NCBI GenBank assembly: GCA_022316685.1
Contig: JAKJHU010001587.1
Span: 1 to 64,000, forward strand
Direction of reading: 5' to 3'
From: Progne subis subis
Taxonomy: Eukaryota > Chordata > Aves > Passeriformes > Hirundinidae
Length of the DNA stretch: 64,000 nt
Both the position numbers and the translations under genes were made by a program. Below, in pieces: positions 54,893-64,000 of the stretch. The notes under the pieces were generated by a model. The model was given only the letters and a program-made list of their open reading frames with translations. It was not told the origin of the DNA and made no database searches. Numbering within the stretch: position 1 is the first letter of the stretch; every line of letters starts with the position of its first letter.

Positions 54893-54894
54893 TT

Positions 54895-55312
54895 TGCAGG
54901 GCTGGAACACCTCTGCTCTGGAGCCAGGCTGAGAGAGCTGCAGCTGTTCAGCCTGGGCACAAGAAGGCTCCAGGGAGACATTAGAGCCCATTCCAGCACC
55001 TAAAGGGGCTTTGAGAGAGCTGCAGAGGGACTTTGGACAAGGGCCTGGAGTGACAGGACAAGGGGAATGGCCATGAGGAGATGGAGGGCAGGTTTGGATG
55101 GATATTGGGAAGAAATTCTTCCCAGTGAGGGTGGTGAGTCCTTGGCACAGGTTACCCAGAGAGGCTGCAGACTCCCCACCTCTGGAGGTGTTTAGGGCCA
55201 GGTTGCATGGAGCAATCTGGTCCAGTGGAAGGTGTCCCTGCCCATGGCAGGAGATTGGAACTGGGTGATCTTTAGGATTCCAACCCAGGCCATTCCATGA
55301 TCCTAGATTTGC
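54895..55312 (+). mobile_element. CR1 LINE 3' tail
   Basis: Plus-strand CR1 3' end: GAGCCAGGCTGAGAGAGCTG, AGAAATTCTTCCCAGTGAGG, GTGTCCCTGCCCATGGCAGG and the terminal CATTCCATGATCCTAG. It lacks all of ORF2 except its very end. A different CR1 subtype from block D. Confidence 0.88.
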
Positions 55313-56195
55313 CCCTCCTGCCCTCAGTTAGCAGCAGGTTGACATGTTCCTTTTGCAGGGATTTACTGCAAACACAGTGACTGAATTAACTTTGTTCTGG
55401 ATGTTGCCTTTAGCCTCCATCAGCTCCAGCTGAGCTTTGGCTTTCCTAAACACATGAACAGCCCTCAGGTCACATTTCTGAATTCCTTCTCTTTAGCTTG
55501 TCCTCAATTCCACCTCTGGTGTTGTGTTGTGGCTCATCCCTGTCATTTGTCCCTGAGGCAGCACAGCCCCCCTGCCCAGCACAGGCCCCACATTCCCCTC
55601 ATCAGACACGGCACAGCACAGGGTGTGTTTTGGGTGGGCAAATGTTCCCCACCAGAGTGTCCACACCAGACCTCAGTGTCCAGTTCCAACACCCACATCC
55701 CATGGCAGGGTTCACAGAGAGCCCTGCCCTGGGGTCTGCCAAGGGCTGGGTGAGGAGGGAGCCTGGGACAGGGTGGCTGAAATCATCAGGAGGAGAAGAT
55801 AACCACAACAAATAGACCAATAAACTAGGGTGAGTTCCCGGTCTGAAAGAGGCTGCTGGAGAGGCTGGAGTGATGGTCAAAGCCCTGGGGCACCTTCTCA
55901 GACTGACCATGCCACCAAGGCCACAGACCAACCTCCTCAGCGCTGCACCTGCCTGTGTGAGATCCCTGCCAGGGGACTGGCACAGCCCCACAAACCTGCT
56001 GGAATGTGTCCTGGCCCTGCAGAGTCACACAGCTCAGCTGACGTGGGTGGGGTTTATCTCCTGGGAATTTCCCAGTCTCCCGCCCAGCCCAGCCCAGCCC
56101 AGCAGCACATTCAGGGTGAGCCCCATGGCAAAGCTCTCTCTGGGGTGCTCCAGCATTGTGTGCACTTGATATGGGGGACGTTAATGGATATGAAA
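55313..56195. other. Unassigned DNA
   Basis: Bases 55,410-55,480 (AGCTGAGCTTTGGCTTTCC) may be a reversed CR1 fragment. A short repeat of GCCCA occurs at 56,083-56,100. No frame has a recognisable domain. Confidence 0.4.
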
Positions 56196-56199
56196 ATGC

Positions 56200-56830
56200 A
56201 AGATTTTAGCAGCAGCTTTTGGTGATTTTATAGAAGTAAAAAAACAGGTTGTACTGAGAACACATAGAAGATTAGCTAATAAACTTGACTGCTAGGTAGT
56301 TATTAGGTCCAAGTCCAATAGGTAAGATATAAAATGTTGAAACTTAGCAAAGCAGGATTTTGGTATTTGTCAAAAATCAATAAAGCAGAACTTGGTGGCT
56401 TGGGAGCCAGCAAGAACCAGGCTGATGGTTTGGCCAGGACCAACTGACATGGGAACTAGCCAAATCCCTCCTGTGCCTGCCCAGAAGGAGGGTCAAGAAG
56501 AGGATATTGGGAGGAAGACTAGTTACTTCATCAGAAGATGCCAACCCATGACCACCAGAGGGGACTCTGCAGCTGCAGAAAGATCTTCTAGCTAATTGTA
56601 ATATGAAGCAAGGCTAGGCGAGCTAGGTAATGAATATGTATAGGTGTATTGTGAAATTTAATGCATATACTTCAAATGCATAATACCTCAAAAGATAAAT
56701 AAGCGAGAGAAAGTCACCAGAGCAAGCATGGTTTGGAGAAATGTCCCCCCGTGTGTCCCAGCTGGAAATAAAACATACCTGCTTTAGAATTTTCTCATTG
56801 TAAAGTTCCTATTCTACCCTTCACTTGTTG
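56200..56830 (+). mobile_element. Possible LTR
   Basis: A+T-rich, U3-like sequence followed by AATAAAACATACCTGC at 56,769 and a short downstream stretch to about ...CTACCCTTCA. That arrangement resembles an avian ERV R-U5 region. A second AATAAA at 56,379 and one-base variants are also present. The start is not defined and no target duplication was seen. Confidence 0.4.
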
Positions 56831-57239
56831 ACCACCAAGGGACTTCTTTGTCTGGCTGCAGAAGCTCCCGTGTGGATGGACACTCCAAGGCGCACCCCAG
56901 ATCTTTTCCAGGGGGAACTCTGCTCCCTGGCCGCTCCTGCAGGGGCAAACAAAGCCCTTGCACGTGTCAGAGAAGGTATATTTAATTGACTTTTAAGGGA
57001 GGGCACTCAAGGTAAACCAATAAGCTGGAGATGTCTGCACAAGGTTAAGTATCTGTCAGAGACATCTGGTAGAGTAATTTTGGAAATATGGAAAAAGGGG
57101 ATTTCTGCTGACCACACTGGGTGGCCACTGGCAGGTAGGGTAATCTGAGCAGAAACCAAGATATTATAAGTATTATTTATTACTTGGTTGCTATACCATA
57201 AATATCCTGTATAAATTGTGTTTGTTGTAAGATTCTATT
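56831..57239. other. Unassigned DNA
   Basis: No supported gene or repeat. It could be part of the retroviral region that follows. Confidence 0.3.
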
Positions 57240-58240
57240 AATTAGTGATTGGAAAAAGGCTTTCTGTAAGATGATTTATGTAAGGTGATTTATGTGGGAT
57301 GAAAAGCCAGTGATATATGCTGTGTGGGATATGTGGTTTTGATGTAGTGCCTTTTGAAAGGATTTTGGAGTTTTTGCAATAGCTGTATTCATTTGTGTGG
57401 AAACACTCCTCTCTTGTGACAACCACTATAACTGCAATTGAGTTACTGTTCCTGTATTTGTGTGATTGCCAAGTTTGAACATTTGATTGTGTGAGTGAGA
57501 TGTGCCAGCAGACACAGAGTGAGTGCAGAGCCCCGATCTGCGTTTCCTTCCCTGGGCGACCGGAACGGCCAGAGACAGGCAAAGCGTGGGAATACAGAGT
57601 GGCACAGGAGAGTGTGCAGTGTCTGAGCGTGCTGTGCCTGAGTGTGTGGTGATTACTGTGTGTTTTATTGGGTGTTTTAACTGTGGCTAGATGAGTGGAG
57701 AGAACTCTTCTCCATTAGTGGTTTGGACCCACCATGGGAGTTCTTGAATTGAGCACATTGCTGGGTAAAAAAAAAACAACACAAAGAGGTTTTATTAGAA
57801 GGGGTGTATAAGACCTCTGCAGGAAGGCTGGTAGCCTTGCATTGGGAGCAACCTGCAGTAGATGATCTGGATCTTCCAAGAGGGAGGAATTGGATACATT
57901 GTTTTTGTGGAAATTTCAGGACAATTAACTTGTTGAGGGAGTGGCATCCCGTGTGGGTGTTAATATAGTGTAAGATTTGTACAAGGTGTTGGTATTATTT
58001 TTTTGCAAGGCAACAGAGTGTATGTACTTGGGTGTGAGCAAGAACAACACCTTAGGCAAGTGGATTTGGAACCCGAGATCTTAAAGTTTGTGTGTGGAAA
58101 GTCACATTTAGTACCTGAAACTGGGGGATTCCACCCCTGCAGATCCACTGGTTATAAAAATGAAGCTGGGAAAAGAGGCGGAGAAGGTGAAACTCATGGT
58201 GGCTACGAGACCAAGATACTCAGTTTTAAATAAAGCTTTA
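57240..58240 (+). pseudogene. Probable leader and gag start of a gamma-type ERV
   Basis: GT-rich, leader-like DNA precedes an ATG at 57,733 (ACCATGGGAG, encoding Met-Gly as at a myristoylated matrix protein). The frame has a stop within about 20 codons, and later pieces (58,003-58,233) are in other frames. The assignment rests mainly on position upstream of gamma-type pol and on the Met-Gly start, so it is tentative. Confidence 0.4.
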
Positions 58241-58258
58241 CTGCTAGTGGGGAACGAC

Positions 58259-58920
58259 TATGTTATAGGAAGGGTTTAGGGCAAATTTGGGAGGAAACCT
58301 CCAAATAGGGTCCCTCTGGGAAGCAAACCCAAATGGCCCCAGCCCCAGTTGGTCAGGGAAAAAAATCTCCTTAGAGAAAAGTTGAAAAAACTATTTATTT
58401 AACAAATGCCCACAAGCAGAAAGAATGAATATATGAAACAATAAAACCTCTCACCACTCTGAAGAGAGAGGCAAAATTGAGGAAAGTCCTTTCTGTGAGT
58501 TGTAGCTCGGCTCACTCCATCTCTCATCAGTCCCTCTGATGCTGGAAAATGCCCTCCTGGGCCCCGGTGGGGCGAAGGTGCTGAGCTCCTGGTGCTCTTC
58601 TGGGTTTTCAGCCCAGAGCAGGTTTAAACAAGTCCCAAGAAAAAGGAAAAAACAGTCCAGGGAACTTCTCTGCCTCTAAAGCTAGCTAAAACTAACTAAA
58701 AGCAGAAGAGATCTCTGTCCCGCTGTCTGTCTGTGCTTCAGATGAACACAGTCCAGGAGCCGGAATGCAGAGGAGTGAGTGCAGTTTCTGAAAACAACTT
58801 GGCCCTTCTCTGTCTCCCCAGTTCACTCTCAGAACCAGGCTTAAAGGCACAGAACACAATACCCAACTCAGACAGAACAGAGACTGGGGATACAAGCATC
58901 ATAAAGTCACCCTAGGACAA
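58259..58920 (-). mobile_element. Probable solo LTR, minus strand
   Basis: On the minus strand it begins TGTCCTAGGGTGAC and ends ...CCTTCCTATAACA (TG...CA). AATAAA lies at 58,394-58,399, about 135 bases from the 3' end and followed by U5-like sequence. It separates the putative gag region from pol. Flanking bases GGGGAACGAC and AGGGGCAAC look alike but are not an exact duplication. Confidence 0.55.
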
Positions 58921-59029
58921 GGGGCAACTGGCCAGTCTAAAATAGCACATTTTATAAGCCATTAAAATATAAATATGGAAAACAATGGGGCATCCGTAAG
59001 TTTTTATCCATGCCTAACTCCCCTGAGTC

Positions 59030-61250
59030 ACTCCTAGGGAGAGATTTATAAGAAAAATTATAAGCAACCATTTATTTAAAATTGTGGAAATTACTTTGGA
59101 GGTAAATGATCAAAATAGGTGGCCAAGAGTATGGGCTTCCAATACACCATGGAGGAGAAAATGACGCCCTGTAAATTCAAACTAAGGATGGGAAACAACT
59201 TGTTAGAATCAAAGAATATCCCCTGGGAAAAGAGAATAGGGAAAGAATTAACCTGATAATTGAAAACTTCTTACAGCTGTGGGTTACTAAAGGCATGTCA
59301 GTCTGATTTCAACTCCTACCTCTCCAAAAACTGATGGGTCATATCGAGTCGTACAGGATTTACGATCTGTCAACAAGATAACTGAGGGTCTTTACCCCGT
59401 AGTGGCAAAGCCATACACCTTGTTAATGTGTTTAACACCAGAGTTAACTTGGTTTACCGTTCTAGGTTTAAAGGATGCCTTCTTTTGCTTCCCTCTCCAT
59501 GAAGCCAGACAGAAAATTTTTGCATTTGAATGGGAAAACTCAGCTCATGTGGACAGTGCTTCTGCAGAGGTTCAAAAATTCACCCACCTTGTTCAGAGAA
59601 CAACTTGCAAAAGACTTAGAATCCTGGGAAGCAGCACCAGGAGAGGGAAATTGTTGCAGTATGTAGATGACATCCTAATAGCTACTCCGACAGAAGAGGG
59701 TGTGTGGCCTGGACAGTAAGCCTTTTAAATTTCCTGGGGCTTCAGGGGTACAGAGTATGAAAGAAAAGGCTCAAGTGGTAAAGCAGAAGAAGGTGATTTA
59801 CCTGGGTTATGAGGTCAGTGCTGGACAACCGACTTTGGGAAAAGAGCACACAAGAGCTAATATGCCAAACCCTGAAACCCCAGACAATAAAGGAACGGAG
59901 AACCTTTTTGGGAATGATGGGGTGATGCAATTATGGATCTACAATTACAGACTGTTTGTGAAACCTCTGTGTGCACTCACTGCAAACTGAAACAAAGACC
60001 TCCAGTGGACAAAGGAAGCCATGCGGGCCTTTGAACTAAAGGAAGCTCTCATGTCAGCTCCAGCTCTGGAACTTCCAGACGTGAGTAAACCATTCTTTCT
60101 CTTTTCCCATGAGAAACAGGGGATTGCCCTGGGAATACTGGCACAGGGCCTGGGCCCATATCGAAGGGCAGTTGCTTACTTTTCTAAGCAGCGGGATGCA
60201 GCAGCCAAAGACAGCCAGGTTGCCTTAGGCTGTGGCAGCTGTGGTGCTGAACATCCAAGAAGCACACAAGTTACCTTGGGCCAGAAAATGACTGTGCTAG
60301 TGTCTCACACAGTGTCTGCAGTGTTGGAAGTAAAGGGTGGCAAGTGGCTTTCCCTGTGGGGTTGCCTGGCTCTTTCCTGCTCCAAGATCAGGGCGAATGA
60401 AACTCAGAAGACATTCTTTTTGAAGTCTCACTCTGAAATTTATTATCCTTATCTATTACAAACACACGAGATGTGAGCTCTCTCTAACAAGTGGAGAAAG
60501 TGAGTTAAATGGTGTCTATTCAAGGCTATTTAAGTCCCAATTATCCAATAAACAGTGATGTCTATATTATTTATGCTCTAATCCAGTTATGATCACCCAA
60601 AACCCAATGCGGATTTCTTTCACCCAATTACAGAAAACCACCCAGATTCGTGAACAAGAAGGAAGAAGAAGGTGAAGAAGACAAAGGCAACACCCAAAAT
60701 CCTCCATCTTGACTCACATCCAGTACTATGCTCTAAACCCCAAACTCTAAGTTTATAGGACGCCAACATTTCCCCTCAGCAGTTCCTGAAATACCAAGCT
60801 ATCATGATAGAGCAAGACAATGCAGAGATAGTTGTAACTAACATTGTCAACTCGACCTCTTTTCTCAGCGGAAATCAAGGGGAGCCGGTACATCATGACT
60901 GCCTGCAGACTATCAAAGCCACTTGCTCTAGCTGCCCAGATTTGAAGGACACCTTTGGATGATGCAGAAACCTGGGTCACTGATGGGAGCAGTTATTTAC
61001 GTTGTCAGTGGAAAGCGACATGCTGGGTATGCTGTTACCACCTGCAGAAAGGCTCTTGAATTTGGACCCTTAGCAGCAGGTAGCTCTGCACAAAAGGCCA
61101 AGATAATTGTTTTAACCCATGCTTTGGAATTAGCAAAGAAAAAGAGAATAAACATCCATATAGACTCAAGATATTCATTTGGATTGTACATGCCCATGGA
61201 GCCAAGTAAAAGGAAAAGGAACTGTTGAATTTGGAGGGGAAGAACATCAC
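59030..61250 (+). pseudogene. pol of a gamma-type ERV, split by a solo LTR
   Basis: Protease end at about 59,030, then RT from about 59,290: DGSYRVVQDLRSVNKI, WFTVLGLKDAFFCF, YVDDILIAT at about 59,659 and YLGYEVSAGQ at about 59,803. The connection domain is at 60,021-60,345 (KPFFLFSHEKQGIALGIL) and RNase H from about 60,975 (WVTDGSSYL). Stops or frame changes occur before 59,400, around 59,560, at 59,717, 59,990 and 60,960, so it is inactive. The run is interrupted at 60,354/60,769 by an LTR; the frame resumes in register after it. RNase H stops at about 61,250, where an alpha-type LTR begins. Integrase and env of this element were not found. Confidence 0.85.
60355..60768 (+). mobile_element. 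Solo LTR inserted in the gamma-type pol
   Basis: 414 bases from TGTGGGGTTGCC to GGACGCCAACA, flanked on both sides by TTTCCC (60,349-60,354 and 60,769-60,774), a perfect 6-base target duplication. Removing it and one repeat restores continuity of the host element's reading frame across the site. A TTTATTATCC word near 60,439 could be a reversed AATAAA, in which case the LTR lies on the minus strand; the strand is therefore uncertain. Confidence 0.92.
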
Positions 61251-61253
61251 ACA

Positions 61254-61548
61254 TGTGCTGCCTCTGCTGAGGCATAGCAACCTGGTTCGAGAACAACACA
61301 CCAGCCACAGCCAGGCTGCTCGGGCCATCAGCTCACAGACACCAATGTGGTGGATGGCTAATGGTGTTTTATTAACTGATTACATGGAGTTATAAAACCT
61401 CTGTTTGCTACATCACATCCGTCTGCTTACGTTACAAGTTAGGTGTTGCTTACCTTATCAGGGACACTAACAACTAAGTATTGAGGGAGGGGTTCTGTCT
61501 GCCCGTACAACGCGATATCTTCCGACCGCCTGTCCCTAATCTCCCACA
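61254..61548 (-). mobile_element. Short alpharetrovirus-like LTR (3' LTR of the minus-strand provirus)
   Basis: On the minus strand it starts TGTGGGAGATTAGGG directly after a purine tract and ends ...GCAGCACA, about 295 bases. AATAAAACACCATT is followed by CACCACATTGGTGT and GATGGCC, the R-U5 arrangement I know from the avian leukosis group. The plus-strand end abuts broken gamma-type pol. Confidence 0.75.
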
Positions 61549-61563
61549 TCTCCCCCTGCCTCC
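61549..61563 (-). other. Polypurine tract
   Basis: GGAGGCAGGGGGAGA on the minus strand, immediately before the LTR start, as expected for the plus-strand primer of a retrovirus. Confidence 0.65.
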
Positions 61564-61674
61564 ATGATTAAGTAAAACACCTATAAAAGTATAAATGTTA
61601 TAAAAAATGCAAAAGCTGTTAAAGTTATATAATAGGATACAAAAGCGGTATAAAATGTTAGTAATAAGTGCACT

Positions 61675-62590
61675 TCACGGTAATTGCAGGTGTTCGACAA
61701 ATAGGATGTCGACTTTCTCTAAACGGCTTCTAACAAATGACACTAACTTGTTCAAAATGCAAGGACCAAAAAACAATACCAAGAGTATCATGGTGAGAGG
61801 GCCCAATAAGGTGGGAACAAGGGTGGCCAGCCATGGGACTGATTGAACCATGACTCGAACCATCCTTGTTGGGCCTCTCTCTCTCTTTCTCTGGGCCAGT
61901 CTTTCTCTCAGTTCGCCATGGAGTCTCGCACGACTCCGTATGGTCTGCATAAAAACAGCATTCTTCTCTCAAGGCGCACACAGGCCTCCTTGCTGCATGA
62001 GCAAGAGGTCCAGTCCTCGCCTGTTCTGCAGGACACTTCTGAAAGCGAGGAGATAGATTTCTCAGAGAGGAGATGGATTTTTCAATTCTCAGTAAGTCCT
62101 CATCAATTGTCATTTGCAGCTGAGAAAGTCCTTGGTGTTGGGTCACGAGAGCTGAAACACCTGTGGCTGCACCGGCAGCTCCTAGGCCAAGGAGCATTGC
62201 AATGGTTATACCTGTCATTACTTCTCTTTTGTGGAGCTGGATGGTTTCTTCTAAAAGCGATACATTTCCTCTTCTTGGTGATACAGGACTCTAGGAACAA
62301 TCAGAACTTGGACACAAAAGTCAGCAAGGTTATTGAATTTACCAAGGTACACACAGGGGGTTATTCCAACTTGTTGACAGACCCACATTCCTGATAGGAA
62401 CGGAACTGCCCACTTATCAGTCTTTTGACTAGGTTGGATGAACTCAGCACAATGTTTCCCATCTGCTTTGCTAAGGTTACATTGCCAAAGCACTTGCCTC
62501 GGCCTGTGACTTGACTCAGGCTAATTTCCCTCCGGGGGTGTCCCACTTACAGTTGTGTGGATTGTTTGTGAAGAATATTCGAAAGGAGCA
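61675..62590 (-). pseudogene. Gamma-type env remnant of the minus-strand provirus
   Basis: SU end pieces at 62,546-62,251 (GKCFGNVTLAK in one frame, a shifted frame beside it). TM begins near 62,218 with a glycine/alanine-rich fusion-peptide-like stretch (MLLGLGAAGAATGVSAL), then a heptad-like region. The CX6CC box reads CALREECCFYADH at about 61,970. A frame change follows, and the membrane span (TLLGPLTMILLVLFF) with a short tail lies in another frame, ending at 61,675. The CX6CC form is that of gamma-type Env, not of avian leukosis Env. Frame breaks near 62,250, 62,040 and 61,940 make it non-functional. Confidence 0.82.
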
Positions 62591-62720
62591 TCAAGGCGAC
62601 ACCCTCATAAAAAGGAGGTTCTGCATTATAAAATAACCAGCATGATTTTGTAAAGTTTGGATTGGATTGGTTCAACGACAAAAAGGTAGCATTTAACACA
62701 CTAAGAAACAGATTGTAAGG
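62591..62720 (-). other. Junction where pol should be
   Basis: About 130 bases of A+T-rich sequence between gag and env; no RT, RNase H or integrase motif is visible, so pol has been deleted or was never here. Confidence 0.6.
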
Positions 62721-62727
62721 AGCTGAC

Positions 62728-63340
62728 TTAGGTTTTTGGTAGATAGCTAAAGGACTGAATGAGGAGGTGCCAGGTGTGGCCTCCCTCTTGTGTCTGCGTG
62801 CTGCGAGATTCTGATGGGTCTAATTGATCTGAACCAGTGACCAGAGCTAGTTGCTTTGCACAATTGTCCTCCCACTCTTGTTTAAAAACTATCATCCCTG
62901 CCCCATCAAAAATCAATCTGCAGGTTTGCTTTATGTCAAATGGGAGCATGTCATCCCCTCCAAAAACACCATCAATGAGAGTAGAAACCACAGCTGAATT
63001 GATCCCTCTGTCAGTTATTGCTTTAACAATTGCTTGAACATCCTTAGGGTTTACTGGGGAGTACATTCTCTGGTTTCCACCCGCCCCCCTAATCAGACTG
63101 GAAAAGCTAGTTTGGCCGATGATTCCAATCGGTGCATGCCATCTTTACCTTCCTCCAAACTGTGAGGGGAGTTCATTCTTTTTCTGACTTCCCCTCAACC
63201 CAAGTAGAAACATTGTTGTTACTGATTCTATATACTGTTACTTCCTCTTTGTCCCAGCCGGAGCCAGAGCCAGCAGCAGAGGACTGGCTGTCCCAGTCCC
63301 CTGAGCTAGAGTCCGATTCAGAGCCGGAAGTCGACTGACT
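62728..63340 (-). pseudogene. Alpha/beta-type gag remnant
   Basis: The minus-strand piece 63,066-62,728 reads YSPVNPKDVQAIVKAI, then LPFDIKQTCRLIFDGAG and FKQEWEDNCAKQLA, resembling the N-terminal capsid domain of alpha- and betaretroviral Gag. A Ser/Gly-rich acidic piece at 63,340-63,170 (SGSESDSSSGDWDS) likely comes from the matrix-capsid linker, in a different frame with a stop at about 63,172. The C-terminal half of capsid, nucleocapsid and protease are absent. Confidence 0.7.
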
Positions 63341-63379
63341 GGCTGCTTCCGGGCTCCGGAGCCTTTTGGTCGGGCTCCG

Positions 63380-63860
63380 ACCCCGCCCCTTTCCCTCAGG
63401 GCTGGGCCGTCCTTCCCTCTTGGCCCCGCCCCTTTCCCTCAGGGCTGGGCCGTCCCTTCCCTCTTGGCCCCGCCCCTTTCCCTCAGGGCTGGGCCGTCCC
63501 TTCCCTCTTGGCCCCGCCCCTTTCCCTCAGGGCTGGGCCGTCCCCTTCCCTCTGGCCCCGCCCCTTTCCCTCAGGGCTGGGCCGTCCCTTCCCTCTGGCC
63601 CCGCCCCTTTCCCTCAGGGCTGGGCCGTCCCTTCCCTCTGGCCCCGCCCCTTTCCCTCAGGGCTGGGCCGTCCCTTCCCTCTTGGCCCCGCCCCTTTCCC
63701 TCAGGGCTGGGCCGTCCCTTCCCTCTGGCCCCCCCCTTTCCCTCAGGGCTGGCCGTTCCTTCCTCTTGGCCCCGCCCCTTTCCCCTCAGGGCTGGGCCTC
63801 CCTTCCCTCTGGGCCCCGCCCCTTTCCCTCAGGCTGAGCCGCCCCTTTCTCTTGAGCTCC
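63380..63860 (+). repeat. 43-44 bp GC-box tandem array, 11 units
   Basis: Units start near 63,380, 63,424, 63,468, 63,512, 63,556, 63,599, 63,642, 63,685, 63,728, 63,769 and 63,813. Each begins GGCCCCGCCCCTTTCCC, then TCAGGGCTGGGCCGTCCC and TTCCCTCT. The CCGCCCC (GGGGCGG) box is kept in 10 of 11 units. The array lies upstream of the minus-strand gag. Units lengthen and shorten by single bases, so the long plus-strand ORFs (63,366-63,919) are repeat translations. Confidence 0.93.
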
Positions 63861-64000
63861 CCCGCCTCCTGTTGTGGGAGCTTCTCACCTTAGAAAAACA
63901 TGCTTTTGGCAAAGATTAGCTTCAGTTCCCCCTTCGAGTTCTCCCCTCTTTTTCTGCTTGAGCGCGCTCGCATTAGCAAACAAACTCTTCGTTTTCATTG
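63861..64000. other. Right-edge DNA
   Basis: Pyrimidine-rich to about 63,960, then GAGCGCGCTCGC, a short palindrome. It may be leader or LTR of the minus-strand provirus; nothing decides it within the window. Confidence 0.3.

Noticed and set aside
63366..63919. Plus-strand proline-rich ORFs of 109-175 codons
   Set aside because: They are translations of the 43-44 bp GC-box array in three frames; no start context or domain.
1..64000. tRNA, rRNA or other RNA genes
   Set aside because: No cloverleaf-type A and B boxes or rRNA segments were recognised by eye; a covariance-model search would be needed to exclude them.

Overview
The window looks like bird genomic DNA, most likely from a songbird. 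Four things point there: many CR1 LINE fragments, avian-type LTR retroviruses, olfactory-receptor pseudogenes of the OR14-like (gamma-c) type that is expanded in birds, and a spliced PIM-like kinase gene of the kind amplified in passerines. Species and chromosome cannot be told from the sequence. It is a gene-poor, repeat-rich, heavily duplicated segment; operons and ribosome binding sites do not apply.

Layout. 1-10,130: two direct copies of a compound unit made of a GC-rich olfactory-receptor-flanking duplicon ('A'), a ~187-bp tandem repeat, LTR-like DNA and a ~37-bp degenerate minisatellite, plus an OR fragment cut off by the second minisatellite. About 9,310-17,063 and 44,006-51,485 are arms of a large inverted duplication. 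Each arm holds, in mirror order: CR1, a GC-rich tail, a broken OR14-like gene with its upstream splice acceptor, duplicon A, LTR-like DNA and 37-bp array. The ~27-kb spacer holds more duplicated DNA, an OR TM7 relic, several LTRs and minisatellites, a PIM-like kinase gene (30,979-33,018, minus strand, five recognisable exons) with a decayed second PIM-like copy behind it, a long CR1 (33,775-36,322), and an internally deleted ERV-L-type provirus with both LTRs (39,031-44,002).

51,500-56,830: a direct copy of 17,747-19,130, GC-rich DNA, a poly(T) tract, another 37-bp array, a CR1 tail and an LTR-like stretch. 57,240-64,000: nested retroviral remains. A plus-strand gamma-type pol is split by a 414-bp solo LTR with a perfect 6-bp target duplication. 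It is followed by a minus-strand provirus with a short alpharetrovirus-like LTR, a gamma-type env, no visible pol and an alpha/beta-type gag. Upstream of that gag lie eleven 43-44 bp repeats, most carrying a GC box.

The only gene with a plausibly intact coding core is the PIM-like kinase, and no in-phase start codon was found for it. All OR and retroviral genes seen are broken. Homology calls come from reading motifs by eye; no database search was run, and boundaries of repeats are approximate.
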